Of a stretch of DNA of 64,000 nucleotides, positions 1-12,439 are shown piece by piece. The stretch comes from Acridotheres tristis (lineage: Eukaryota; Chordata; Aves; Passeriformes; Sturnidae), in NCBI GenBank assembly GCA_037013685.1, contig CM072889.1, positions 1,807,976 to 1,871,975 on the forward strand, in the 5' to 3' direction. The notes beneath the pieces are model-generated. The model had not been told where the DNA came from, made no database searches, and saw only the letters and a program-made list of their open reading frames with translations. Made by a program: the position numbers and the translations under genes. Numbering within the stretch: position 1 is the stretch's first letter; the number at the start of each line of letters is the position of its first letter.

Positions 1-44
1 TCGGGGACTCGGCACACGTTTTCCTCAGTGACGGGGTCAGCCAT
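1..44 (-). CDS. Start of an unidentified gene, partial (runs off the left edge)
   Basis: Reading the minus strand, an ATG at 44-42 in a strong Kozak context (GCCATGG) opens the frame MADPVTEENVCRVP, which continues past the left edge. It is preceded 52 bases upstream by a good 3' splice site: a pyrimidine-rich tract at about 98-120 ending in TAG, with the exon starting near position 96. This suggests a second exon holding the end of a 5' UTR and the first codons of a protein. The frame upstream of the ATG has no stop within this exon, so a coding upstream exon cannot be excluded. I do not recognise the peptide and assign no function. A matching first exon with a donor may lie at about 12.1 kb. 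The call rests on Kozak context, the acceptor and the frame only. Confidence 0.35.
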   Translation of the reverse strand, partial: MADPVTEENVCRVP

Positions 45-3000
45 GGCAGGCAGCAGCAGGGAGGAGATTGTCACACAGCAGCTCTGCCACGGACCTCTAG
101 GGAAAGGGAGAGAGAGAGATTTCCAGCCATGCTTTAAATCCAGCAATTAAAAATTAAATTGTATTCCTGCCTTGAGCTTCCTCCCCCAGAATGTGCACCC
201 CCACGTGCCCCCCGTAGGGCTCTTCCTTCCAGAACCACCCTGTGAATGAACAGCCCAGGGATCACAGGGTGCAGGGACTTCATTCAGCACGGGGATAAAC
301 CAGAGACAGACTAAATAAACCCTGCCCAACACAGGGACAAGAAAAGCTGAGACAAAACCCGCATGTTCTTGAGGGAGAACAACCCAGAGAGGGAAGGGGA
401 AGGAAGGATACACAAGACAGTGATTTTCAAACTTCCTCTGGCTTTCCAGATTATAAGAAATCCCTTAAAGACGTGTGTGGTGAAAAGCCAGTTTGGGGAC
501 TGCTGGTTGTTAGGATTTTTGTTTTGTATTTGGGGGGTGGGGAGGATGAGGCAAAAGAAGAGGAAGAAATTTCAAAAGAAACTTAAATCTAAACCACGTT
601 TCCTTCCTTTCAAGCCCACTCCCTTCAAAAAAATTTGTTTTAACAAACAATGCATTGTTCCCCACTCATCCATGCCGAAGTTTCCCCATGGAAACAAATT
701 TCCTATAAAAAGACTGAAGCTTCCTAAGTGGAAAAAACGTAAAGAATAGTCAACATCATTTGTTGTAATGTTGGAGAGAGGATTGAGCCTCACTCAGCTC
801 CTTCCAGCCAGGGAGAGCAGGATAAGAACAAACTGAGTCCTTGTAGCTGCTGCTCTGATTTTAACAGAAATGTGTTCAGTCACATGCATTTTGAATCTTG
901 CCTGTTGTAATTAAATATAAAATTCACTTGAGTTTCCTAGCAGATTACAGACACAGGGATGACTGCAGGGAGGATTTTTTTAACCTGGCAGTTATTTTAA
1001 TGAAGTAGGAAATGTGGTATTAAAGGAAGCAAACTACATTACACAGTGGGAGGGGGTTGTGGTGATGTTTTGAGGAGCTTGTGATTAGTGGGGCTTTTTT
1101 TAAGCAAAGAATCCCAGACTCTGAAAACAAAAAAAAAAAAAAATGCAAAACTGTGATGAAATGGAAAATTTTTGAAAGATGATGTGGAAAATAGCTGAAA
1201 ACAATGACTTTATCTGGAACAGGTAAAAGCCTAAGCAAGAGGGAACACTGGTCTGCACCAGTGCCTGGAGGACACAGCTGGCACACAGCAGAACTCAGGA
1301 GGGGGGAGACAAGAACAATAAGATAGCAGGAACAGCAAGAAAAAATTAGTCATGGGTTTCTAATAAAAATCATACATCACTCCAATTAATTGTCAAGGTA
1401 AGTCAGCTATTTAATTAGAGGGAGAATGTATCACCAACAGAATCAGGCATTTCACAGGCGGATTTTACCCAGCCACAGGAACTTGTTCACTTCAAAAGAT
1501 GAAAACATCACTGTCACAGTTCCAGGTGGGTACAGCAGGAGTCGTTTGCTCTTCTCTCCCCTGCTGCAGAGCCAAGAAAGCATCTTCCCCCTTGAGGGAA
1601 GCACTCAGGCTGGCTGAACATCCCTGACTCTTCTGCTTGCATTCCCTCCTTAACTCCTGCCTGGCTGACTCAGTGCTCCCCAAAACAAAGCACCCATGGA
1701 AATGAGAGCAGATCTGTCCATGCTCTCCTCTCTCTGACACCTCCCTGCTGTTTGCTGCTTGCCTCCACCTAAAACAGGCGGCCCTTGGACTTTTTGCCAG
1801 TCTTCAGCTCATCTTGAACAATCTTACAGGTGCAAAAGGAACATTTCAACATCAGACCATCACTTAACATCTCCTACCAATTCTAATCAATCAGCTCAGC
1901 ACCAGCAGTTAATGAAACAAGGAGCTTCCAAGGCAAACACTACCCATCAGAAATACTTGTGCTTCGGGTTGGACTATTTGCATAAAACTTTGGCAGGTGA
2001 TGAAACAAATCCACTTTCTCAGCAAAAAACAAACCCCACAGTAATTTTGCTGATAAACTACTTTTATTGGGGGTTTTTCAGCTTATTTACCAAATTCATT
2101 CTCTACTCTGTGTTTAAAGGTTACACAAGATGAATCCCATTGATGAGTAATTTCTGAGCAATAACTTGTGGAAGATAAAAATGTCACCACAATTTTGCTG
2201 CTCCAAGCTGATTTGCTGTCTCACTTCACGAGGGGTGAAGATTTCATTTAAAGGTGCCCAGGTGAATTTTACTGTCCCTTCAATAAGGAGGACACTGCTG
2301 CAGACACCAGGGAATCCAAGGCTGACACCTCAGTGATGAAACCCAGCCCAGAGCCTTGGGCAAGGCAGGGCTGAGTGAGCAGCATGGGGAGGGCAGCAGG
2401 CTCAAACAAGCCTCAAAGCAGAACTTCTGCAAGGGGAGAATTGCTAAAATCTCACCCAGCACTGATGTTGCTGCAGCCCAACAAGGCACAGTTGAAATGT
2501 ATAAAAAAATCAGTTTCATCACTGACCCAGCTCCCCTCAGCTTCAATGAGCCACCTCAAAAGTCACAAAGAGTCCACAAGATTCCAGCTTTGGAGGGGAG
2601 CTTTGATATAAATTCAATCCTCAGCAACCCAACCTCAGCTCCTCTTCTGACCTCCAAAGGTCAGACCAACCCAATCAACCCCTCCATCCTTGTGTTGCTG
2701 TTTTTGTTCCATCATTCCTCACTCTCCAGCTTCCTTCTACCAAAGGCTGGCACCTTCCCTGCTCCTGCCTTTCTCCAAAGTACTGGAATCTCTCCGTGCC
2801 TTCTCACTCACATCAGGATCCAGCTTGGTCCCCAGTCACTGCACACTGACTGCATGAAATTGTGAAAGCCTGACAAGTGCTGCTCTAATGGACTCTGCTG
2901 TTCTAAAAGGGTAATACAAGAAATTCCTCTGGAATACTGGAAATTCCTTTATTATTCTAAATAATAAAGAATTCTTCATTATTTCGAGAGTAACACACCC

Positions 3001-3479
3001 CACTCCCATGCATCACAAAGAGTTGAAGGAAACAGACCAGCAGAAATCTCTTTATAATTCCTAATTTCTTATCCCATAAGAATTTATTTGGGATCACCTT
3101 TATCTTTATTTAAAAAAAAATTAGAAAATCACTGTTGGCTTTTTTTTTTTTTTAATAGGATTCCTGGTACAGTAACACTGACTCAAAGACTAGACTTTTT
3201 TTTCTTTTTAAGATGACTTATCAGGTAGCCTAATCTGTATTCCTGCCAAAGCAAGACTATTCCTGACAATATTAGCACATTGCCTATTCTTGTTTTAGCT
3301 CTGCCAGGGCCCAGAGCCACAGATCTGCCTCCCTTGCACATCTACAACACTGTTAATAGCTCTGGGAGGGGTCTGCCAAGAACCACACCAGCACTGAACC
3401 CCTGGGCACCATTCCTGGTGGGCAAACTGCTCAGCAGCCCAGACTTGGAAACAGAACTGATGACTCACTTCTACAGCTT

Positions 3480-3501
3480 AAAAAAAAAAAAAAAAAAAAA
3501 A
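3480..3501 (+). repeat. Poly(A) run of 22
   Basis: An uninterrupted run of A follows the sequence CAGCTT and is followed by TTAAAAG. No retroposon body was recognised upstream, so it is annotated only as a homopolymer. Confidence 0.9.
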
Positions 3502-5248
3502 TTAAAAGCCTTTTAAAAAACGTGATTATCTAAGAAATCTTCCCAAGCCCGTGCCTCCACTTGTGCTGTGAGTGAGCAGGAGCTGTGCCTGTGGTACCTG
3601 GCTGCCCCAAGAGCAGCATTGCAGCTTCCCAAGCACAGCTCTGCCTCCTGCGTTTAAGGCATTGCACCACTGTTAGTGAGGAGCACAAATTCAAGTTCCA
3701 TTCACTCCGGGCCTGCCTGCTCACACAATTCCACCTTGGCCATAATGTATCTACCTGCATTTCATTTCTTTGAGGGGTAACATTGCTGCTATTCCCATTT
3801 AAAAACTGAGAAATTCCATCACCAGAGGCTAAAACAGACCCAGAGGGGCAGCAGCTCCTGGGAATTGAACACTTTGTTAGGGCTCTGAAGAGGGACCTAC
3901 CTAAAACCACATAGGAAACTCTGGGGGAAAAAGAACAACCCAAACAAAAAAAGAACAAAATCATTCTGTTCTTTTAACTGACTGATTTCTAAAACCACAA
4001 ATATGGTGAGTAAGCAGAGCACATTCCATATTGCAAAACACAGAATCATGCAGCCAGTCTGCAGCAAGGACACAAAACACAGGTGTCAAATTCTTCCTGA
4101 AGGATATGGGTGACCAAAGAATGTCTCAAACACCTAAAGTTAATAACTAATTTAAAATTAAAAAAAAAAAAACCACAAATAATTGGTTCTTAATATGAAA
4201 AAAACAGTTGTACTGTGGGAAATATTTTAGAAATGCCACGGTTTCTGCTTTTGGGCAGCTGTAGGTTAGCACTGGGCATGTTGATATAGAAATACTGGGC
4301 TGAAAACCCAAATAAAAGCTGGTTTGGGAACTGTGGGGCACGTGCCCCACATCTCCTGCTATGTAACACTTCACTGCAATAATTGTGTCAGTTATTATAT
4401 TTATAACAACATTTCCCTGGGAGACTGGAATTGCAACATTCCAACTAAAGGCTAAACAATTAATTAATTTTTTTGGGGGTGGACAAAACAAGCCAGCACA
4501 ATCTGGATGAAGATGGCTGAGGGCACTGACCAAACCTAAAAGCAAGTTCCAGATGGATTCAGATGGAGCAAACCCAATCCTCTAGAAATAAAACAGGAGA
4601 AAAGAGGACAGAGCTTTTCCTAAATTTTTTCAAACAGCTTTCACTCATTTAAGAAGTTTTGTGTTTCACAGAATGGCTTTTTTTTTTTTCCATTCCAGAG
4701 ACAGAAAAAAGTGCATTGAAAATGTGTTCTGTAACAGGGGGGTTTTGCTGAATTTCATCACTGCTGTGATGGAGGGTTCATGAAATGAGACAGGTTTTAT
4801 AGGACAGGCACTGCAGTCCTGGCTGAACACTTCCAGTGTGTTACCACAGCATTTCACAACCAGCACTGAGCTGTCCTTAGTTTACACAGTGGCACAGAAA
4901 AGTGTTGAAATAGCAGAGCAATTTTATAAACAATATTGAAGGGGGTCAATTTTACAAAAAAACACAACACAACATCAAACCCAAGAACGGTTTCAGGTGT
5001 TGATACAATTTCCTATTATCTTTATTATTTTCTGATATGGCTGAAGATCAGGCCATTGAATGTAAAAATATTCTGGAAATGGTGCATTTATACAGCTAAA
5101 TAAGAAGTAACCCTTTCACTAATTGAGCTTGCCTTGAAGCCACAGGATTTCTAATGAGCCACCTCCAAGAACTGCTCAGCACTTGTGTGAACAGTTTGAC
5201 TCAGAAACTCTGAATCAAAGCAGCTTTACTGTAATCAATATCAAGAGA

Positions 5249-5270
5249 AATGGAAATTTAAATTTCCATT
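5249..5270. repeat. Perfect 22-bp palindrome without spacer
   Basis: The sequence reads AATGGAAATTT followed directly by its reverse complement AAATTTCCATT. It is AT-rich and could form a cruciform or bind a dimeric factor. Nothing around it suggests a gene. Confidence 0.9.
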
Positions 5271-8139
5271 GTCCTCATCATTTTTTATACCCATTCTTTA
5301 ACCAGAAATGTGAAAATAAGTTGTATTTACCTCCCTGGTGTTTCTCTGCTCGTTAAACAATTTGGTATTTTATCTGCCTCAGCTTTCTCCACCAGAAAAC
5401 AGAAAGGCAATTGTATTTTCATTAATTCTAATCAGAATCATTATCCTGTTAGACCAGAAAAGGGTTTTTATCCCAGGAAACCCTATCCTGAGAGATGAGC
5501 TAAAAGGCTTGAGTAGAGCAGGACAACCCCAAGGAGTTTTCTGCTGAGCAACTTTTGCAGGATCAGCTCTGCAGCATTGATGGATTTCCATTTTTAACAC
5601 AACTCACTTTGACAGATTTATAAAACTTTTCTAAAAATCCTCCAGACTTTTATAAAAATCCTGTCTGGTTAGTATATCTGAAAGTTCAACACAGGGAAAG
5701 ATCTGTAATACTCACTTTAAAAATCTTGCTAGCAAGCATTTTTAATTTGAGGAGAATGAAAAGCTGACATGAAAACTTAAGAAACTATAATTTATTTCTC
5801 TCACTACCACATGCTCAGAACATTTGCTTCTGTCTCAGTTAATGATTGCACAGAACAGTAACTGTCTCACAGGACCCAGAGTGCTAAAATAGCAGGGTTA
5901 AACAAATGTAATCTCAAAAATTAATCCCAGTTCTTTCTGCAGAGCAGGAGGTGCTGGTGTTATCATTCTGTTCATATTATCTGGGCAACAAGAGCCAATA
6001 AATTTCCTCTCTCCTCCCTTCTTAAGGAATTAAGCTTTCCACCTACACTCTTCTTCCAAAGGGGATCCAAGAGTAACTATTTTAACAGTGCTCAGAAAAA
6101 TGGATACATTGAATGCCATCAAACTGAAGACAAGTGCTGCAGAAAAAGCTGTTTTATTGGTGTATTTCTTCCTGCTTTCTCACCCTTGCAAGATGCTTGC
6201 ACTGTATCCACCCTCCTTTCTACACCATATTCCACACAAACACACAAGTTGCTCATTTTGTGCTCACAGGAATTCTTCAGCCACTTAAATCAATTTGCTT
6301 CTTTGCAGAATTTGATCCAAATATTCCTATGGAAGTTTTACCACCACAGGGGTGAATTGTCTTTTATTTTTTTTTTTCTGTTGTGTGTATAATCATCTCT
6401 CCAGGAAATTAAATACTCCCACCTCCACCCTCACCTACATTTCCAATTTGGCAACTATCTGCAACTCTATCCCTAAAAATCAGTTTGATGTTTGTGGGAG
6501 AAGCTTTCCACAGAGAAAGAAGAAACGGATTTAATCAGTAATTAATAACCAAAGCTTCTCCCACAACTCAAAAAGCCCAAAACCAAACACAGAGGGATTA
6601 GGAGATGTGATGTTATGATTTGGGTTCACCTGAATATCTGGGAGCACACTCACTTTGCAAAGAGCTGTGTTCTGGGAACAGGAGGTCAAGACTGAGTGTC
6701 TGATGGCAACAAATGAGTGTCAGATGCTGTTACCTCATCACTGTCTGTGTGTCTAACTCCAAATTCCTTCATTCTAGAGAGAGATGCAAGCAAACCTGCA
6801 CAGCACTGTCCATTTGTGATCTGTATTTGTCACACAGCTCAGAAACAGGCACTGCTTTCTCAGCACAGCACTTCCAAAGGATACAGGGCAAGCAGCAGAC
6901 TGTGCACAGTATTTTATTTAACTGGATAAAAGTGTTAAAAGTCCCTGTTTGAATATCCTCACCAGGGTGGTCACATCAGAGATATTTAAAAGTAATGTGA
7001 GAAGAGAGGAGGTGGGAAGAGAGAGACTCTTGCTTTTGGGAGACAAAAGGTATTTCTGTAGCTCTAAGCTTTGCTGTCTTGTGAGAAACTCCTACAGAGC
7101 TTTAATCTTTATCACATTCTATCAAAGTGCTACTTTAAAATGAATTTCAGTTAAAAGAAATTAATCTTGGCTACTCTCAGCCTTAAGCATGAAATAACTC
7201 ATTTTCTAAGTTCGTTAAAACACAAACAAGGAACTCTTGTTTTCTACAAAACTTTACCACAAGCAATCCAGCAGCATGAAAGCACTTTTGCACCTGGAGA
7301 TGAAATATTTCCTATCAACAGACCCAGTTTCTAACATCAGAAACACCAGATTAAGGCTTTGCTGTAGGATAAAATAGCACAGAACTCCTCATTACCTGGT
7401 CCAAGTCTCAGTCTCAGCAGCATTATTTTTTTGAATGGTGTTCTGTTTAAGGAGTTTGGCACTTGGAATCTCAGCTCCACAAAATAAACCCAAGGCAGGA
7501 TGGCTGAGAGTCATTCCAGAGGAACCAGCACATTTCCTCTGGCTGGCTCTTCTTTCCAAACAGCTCCTGTGCCCGATGCCACGGGTGACAGCAGGGTGAC
7601 AGCAGGACACATTACCCTGCTCAGACTTCCTTCCACGGGGTAAGAGGGCTTTTTATGCAAAGTACCTTCCAGCCCAAGCTTGTTCACACTAACTAAAAAA
7701 GCTGAATTAAGAGCTAATTAAGTCTGTAATTCCCCTTTACATTCCATCTCACCCTCAGATCGTGGTAAAGGGGAAGGAAAGAAAGAAAACAAGTTACCTT
7801 CATTTAAACAAAACGAAACCTTCTCAAACTGTGGCTCCCCAGGGCAGCTGCAGCTGAGTTCGAAGTGAACTTAAACTCTGCCAGTGCCTCTGGGTAGGCA
7901 GAGCTGTGCAACCAGGAGCTGAAATGCCCTTCACCACAGGTGACAGCTCCTAAGTAAATAATGAAACAGCAGAAGTCAAAAGAATAACAAATAAAAGTCT
8001 CTGGATTAAGATTACCTTCCCCTAGAGACAGACAGAACAGTATTATATCTCATTTCTAGAAGACTTGAGACACATTCTGCTGTTTAAGACATCTGTGTTA
8101 ATGGTTATGAACTTACACAGTTGCACATGGAATTGAAGG

Positions 8140-8900
8140 TGCCTTTTCATCCAATTTCGTGCCGTTTCTCCCGGTGTATCTTACTGACTTCAAACAACCC
8201 TCACAGCTGCGGGAAGCAAAACTGCAAGAGGCATTTTGTATTTGGGATGTGTTTCTTTTCAAACCTTATCGGGATTTAAGGCTGTGTCCAAGCTGGTAGC
8301 AGCACTTTAAAACCCATTGTTATGTTGCCGTATGGGGCACGCACTTGCAATATGGGCGAATTGATAATTGTATTTTCCCTTGTTCTAAAAATAATTTTCA
8401 AACGGGAGGGGCTGCCCTATCGCCTAAAGGAATTGAAGCAACAGAGCAAAGTCCTTGAGCTGTTCCCAAATGAGTGCAGCAGCCACATTCCTCCTGAGCC
8501 GGCCGTGAACGACCTGCCTGGGGAGGGAAGGGAAGGGGGAGGAATCTCCTTTCTCCGCTCGGTTTGCAGCCCCGGAGATTCGGATTAAAGGAGCTCCTGG
8601 TGTTGCTCTCACAGGGAATTGGGGTTTAGCCTAAGGACTAAAAGGCCCTAGAGAGCCGTTATGTTTATTTTTATGTATCCTCCTCGAAATAATCACGCGG
8701 CAATTTTTGTTCCCCATCAGTTGTGATCAGGAAATAAATGCTCAGCTCTCAGTCGCAGGGCAGGGACTGCCGCCGTTATTTGAGGCGTAGAGATCTGTAA
8801 TGGCATTTATTAGGTGAGAACAATTTCTCTGTTATCAACCCCCCAGCTTAGATAAGTCAGAGAACTTTACAAATAGGGCTGCTCGTGATTTACTGGGCTT
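8140..8900. promoter_or_regulatory. Candidate regulatory / conserved non-coding block
   Basis: This stretch has more CpG dinucleotides than its surroundings (for example CCGTATGG, GGGCGAATTG, AAACGGGAGG, GAGCCGGCCGTGAACGACC, CACGCGGC). They are mixed with AT-rich homeodomain-like cores (TTGATAATTG, TAATGGC, TTTATTAGG). CpG retention in an otherwise CpG-depleted non-coding region is typical of regulatory elements. No exon with coherent coding potential is visible. Function is inferred from composition only. Confidence 0.25.
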
Positions 8901-9182
8901 TCAGCAACGGCCACACTGATGTCACAGGGATGTGAGTCCCTTGAACCCTCAGGGGAACAGGGCAAGTTTTATCTCAACTCCTTTTTAACTGTCAGAAACT
9001 CAGCTTTTAAAGAGACTTCCATGATTTAAAGTACAAGCAAAAATTAGGCAAAGTTAGACAACACTTTTTAAAAAACACATAATCCCTTCTAGTGCTTCCC
9101 CCCTTCCAGAATATTCCAAATAAGGAACACTGCAGTCTCCAAACAAAATCTGCACAGGGAACCTCTGAACTTAGGGGATCAC

Positions 9183-9202
9183 TATATAAATATATATATA
9201 TT
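9183..9202 (+). repeat. (TA)n microsatellite
   Basis: A short alternating TA tract interrupted by one AAA. Simple sequence only. Confidence 0.8.
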
Positions 9203-11799
9203 TAATTTTTTTTAAGCCTCTGCCTGTAAGCTGCTGATTGTCTCTCCAAATTCATCCAGCTTTATTCCATTTCTCTTCTTCCAGCCTCAAGTGCTTTTTC
9301 CTGGACCTGCACATTAATTCTCACTGCTCATTCATCTAAATCTCCTCTAACCCTTTAGATGGCTTATGAGATACTGACTCATGGGCAATTTCTTATCTGC
9401 AATATCAGAAAAACTGCCGGATATTTTCATATTTTCAAACTTCATTCACGTCAAGAAATTTCTAAGCCAAGAGCAACGTTTTATGTGCTATAAATCAGGG
9501 ACTATAAACTGATGAGGGACTGTCAAATGCAATTCCTAACAACTGTATGAGCAGCACCACTAAAGTAAACTGAGAAGGAAAAGCCAAACAAGAGGGTTTT
9601 GTATTAAAGCAGCAAAACATATTCAGGCCTGTGAGTAAGGCAACAGCTGCAACTCCTCTGGGGAGATCCACACGAGCAGAATGAAATGATGCAGCTTCAT
9701 TTTCAAAGTGAAATCAATAGAGCTGTTGCAGCAGGAAGTTTTTATTTTAATGCAGAAAATAAGATATATATATGGCAGTGCAAGGAGAAAATACAGCAGG
9801 GGTGTTTCGTGAGCTACAGGTATTTTATTATGCAGGGATATATACTCTTTTAGGTAGGGAAGTCTAAGACTCAACAATCCCATATAAATGTGTAAATTCT
9901 TTTATTAAGCACATTTGGGGAAGTACTGCACTACAGTAGTTTACAAACTCATTAATTAAAATTTCCAGGAGTTACTGGAATTGCCATTCAAGGAGCACTA
10001 AGTTTATCCAGAATCAATCTCACCCTGTTTCATCAGGTATCTTCAAACCTCAGGGAGGTTTTTTTGGAGGTCATGTAGCTGCCAGGTCCCTTCTGGAACT
10101 GTTTCTTCCACCTTTTGGAGCCCTCATTCCCCAGGCCATACGGTTGGGTTGGTTTCTTAACTCTTGCTCACCTCTCTCAGTAATCATTTGGTTAAAAACT
10201 TGAAATTTCTCATTCAACAGATGTTCCTTTTTGCTGCACACCACAGGTCCTCCTCTCCCATTCATCCCACGGCTTTTATGCCAGTGCATCCCTGTAATTT
10301 AAATGAATCCCATCTGCACCCAGCTTGCATGCTAACGCTTCCACAGGGAGAGTGAAGGTGTGGATTTCCAACACAGCTGAGTTTTCCAACTGGGGAGTCC
10401 CCAGAGAAGGTTGGCCTCCTGTTTATCATTTCCCTGCTCCATCCCCAGCCATATGACCCCTTTGTTTTGCCCTGCACAAGCACTGGTGCTGTTCTGACTC
10501 CATAAGCTGGTCCAGGGAGCAAATCCCCTTGGGAGAGGGAATAAATATTCCCACTGCCTTAGGCCCTTTCAGCAGCAGACACACTACATCTGCTCAGGGA
10601 AGCCGTGAAAGACGACGTGGAGTGTGCAACATCAGAGAAAGAAGTTTTGTTTTGAAGGAGCCATGTGTGCAATCTGCTCTCCCTTCGCTGGAGAGCTGCC
10701 AAAAGAGCTGCGGCATCAAGGACAAACGTCAGCGCCGTCCCTCAAAGGCACAGCACAACTGGAGCTGCTGCGGGAGAGCTCCAGTCCTCTCCACCACCCA
10801 AACCTTGGGCTGCTTGAGCCCCCAGGGCCTTAAGGATTACACAGGACAACTCTGGGGTTCTGTGACACTGACAGAAACCTCGCCAGGCTGCCAATTATCT
10901 CCACCGTGCCCCTGCTGTGACACACCTTCTGCACAGCAGAGACCTCCCCCACCACTTACATCTGCGCTTGAGCTGAAGTAATTTTTCCTATGGAAACTTT
11001 ATGTTCTGGTCCTTTCGCCTTGGCTAAAAAACTGGAGCAGAAGTTTAAATATGACACTTTTTCGGCTTGGTAAGCAGCGGGAAGCACTCATTTTGCATTT
11101 CTGACTTTCCCGAGGTAAAGTAGGTCCCAAAAATCGCTCAAGGAGTTGAAAATGCCGTTTCAAGTGGGGCTTAAAGCAAACTAAGCCTGCAGTGCCACCG
11201 AAAGGGGCAGTCCCGCTGTTCCTGCCACCTCCTGCGCTGGCATCAGCTGCCTTATCTGCTCCTTTTGACATTATTCTCGAGATAACAAGTGCACGCAGCC
11301 AAGCTGAGCATGATCACCCCTTCAGCAGCACACAGTTTCACCCTGCTTTACACTCCTCATAAAAAAAAACCCAAACCCTTCTTAAATAAAAATCTTTCCA
11401 GACAGATGGTTACTCTTCGGGTTAAGCTGAGCCTTATCATCACCTGTACCTCCTACCTTTAAAGTATTTCCAAAAGGTCCACGTCCTCCCCTTGCTGTGC
11501 CTGTTTATCTCAACTTCTATTTATAGGCTCTTTTCCCCCTGCATTAATTACCAGCAAACTCGCCGACTTTGCCACTCTCCGTCTCCTAGCAAAGACATTT
11601 TTGTCCCGCTGCCTCCCTGCGACCCCCACAAGCAGAAAATCGCTGGGTTTGGCGGGTGAAGAACTATGAAGAGTTAAACCCTGGGGCCAGCAGCCTTCAC
11701 CTGCGCTGCCTGTGTCACTGATAAGGGACATTGGCTGCGGTCACGGCCGGGAGCCCTCGGGACGGCTCCGCTGGGAGAACTGGAGATTCGGGGATCCGA

Positions 11800-12065
11800 C
11801 CTCAGCCCGGCGGGACCCTCAAGGGACCCCGCATTCCCTCAGGGACTCCACATCCCGTCAGGAACCCCTGTCACCCTCAGGGACTCCATATTCCCTCAGC
11901 CCTGCGGGACCCCCGAGCCCCTTAAGGGATTCCGCATCCTTTCAGCCCCGGTGGGACACCCCAAGCCCCGCATGGACTCCGGCACTCAGCCGGTCCGGGC
12001 TCCCCGAGTCCCTCAGGGAACCTCAGCCCGGTGGGAGCCCCTCGCCTCCTCAGGGACTCCCAGGT
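11800..12065. repeat. Degenerate short repeats, left flank of the minisatellite
   Basis: Imperfect copies of a unit like CCCTCAGGGACTCC recur about every 20-30 bases (for example near 11836, 11873, 11896 and 12010). The same CCCTCAGGG core makes up the large array to the right of the CpG island. The repeat family therefore flanks the promoter core on both sides. Confidence 0.6.
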
Positions 12066-12096
12066 CCCTCAATCCCCCCACACCGTCCCCGCTCAC

Positions 12097-12280
12097 CTGC
12101 GGCCGCCGGGGACAGGAAAGGGCTCGCTCGCCGCCGGGATGGGGAGGGAAGAGGCGCTGGAAGCCCAGCGCCAACCCGGCCTGCGACGGCGGCGAGCGCG
12201 GCGCCTCCACCAAGTTTCCGGGCGGGGAAGAAAGTCGAAACCTACGTGAGAGGAGGAGGAGGCAGCGCAGCCGCCCAGGT
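12097..12280 (-). other. Candidate non-coding first exon of the left gene
   Basis: On the minus strand the CpG-island sequence ends at GGCGGCCGCAG|GTGAGCGGGG, a near-perfect 5' splice site. Joined to the acceptor near position 96, it would form a 5' UTR exon ahead of the ATG at 44. The frame open through this exon (an ATG near 12285) does not continue across the junction: with either nearby acceptor it meets a stop in the next exon. A non-coding role therefore fits better. The transcription start is not visible, so the right end is approximate. Confidence 0.35.
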
Positions 12281-12439
12281 GTCACTCGCTCGCCCGCCCG
12301 CCCGGCACGGCTCGGCCCAGCCCTGCCCTCCCCTCATCGCCTCCGCCTCCTCCGCCGCCGCCACCGCCTCCCCGGGCCGCGCACACCCGGCGGCCTTGGC
12401 CCGCCCCGCCAGGGGAGCCGCGGGGGCTGAGGCGGGACC

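Larger units (their letters stand above)
97..12096 (-). other. Probable first intron of the unidentified left gene; no coding exon recognised
   Basis: About 12 kb lies between the acceptor near position 97 and the candidate donor at 12096. It is AT-rich with homopolymer runs (A-runs near 1130-1143 and 3480-3501, T-runs near 3140 and 4678) and scattered short open frames. None of these resembles a protein family known to me. The frame at 363-749 is lysine-rich and has no domain. A CpG-bearing, possibly conserved block lies at 8.1-8.9 kb and is listed separately. The intron assignment is an inference that depends on pairing the two splice sites. Confidence 0.3.

Noticed and set aside
363..749. 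128-codon lysine-rich plus-strand frame
   Set aside because: The basic residues come from A-rich sequence. No Kozak support or homology recognised; it lies opposite the presumed intron of the left gene.
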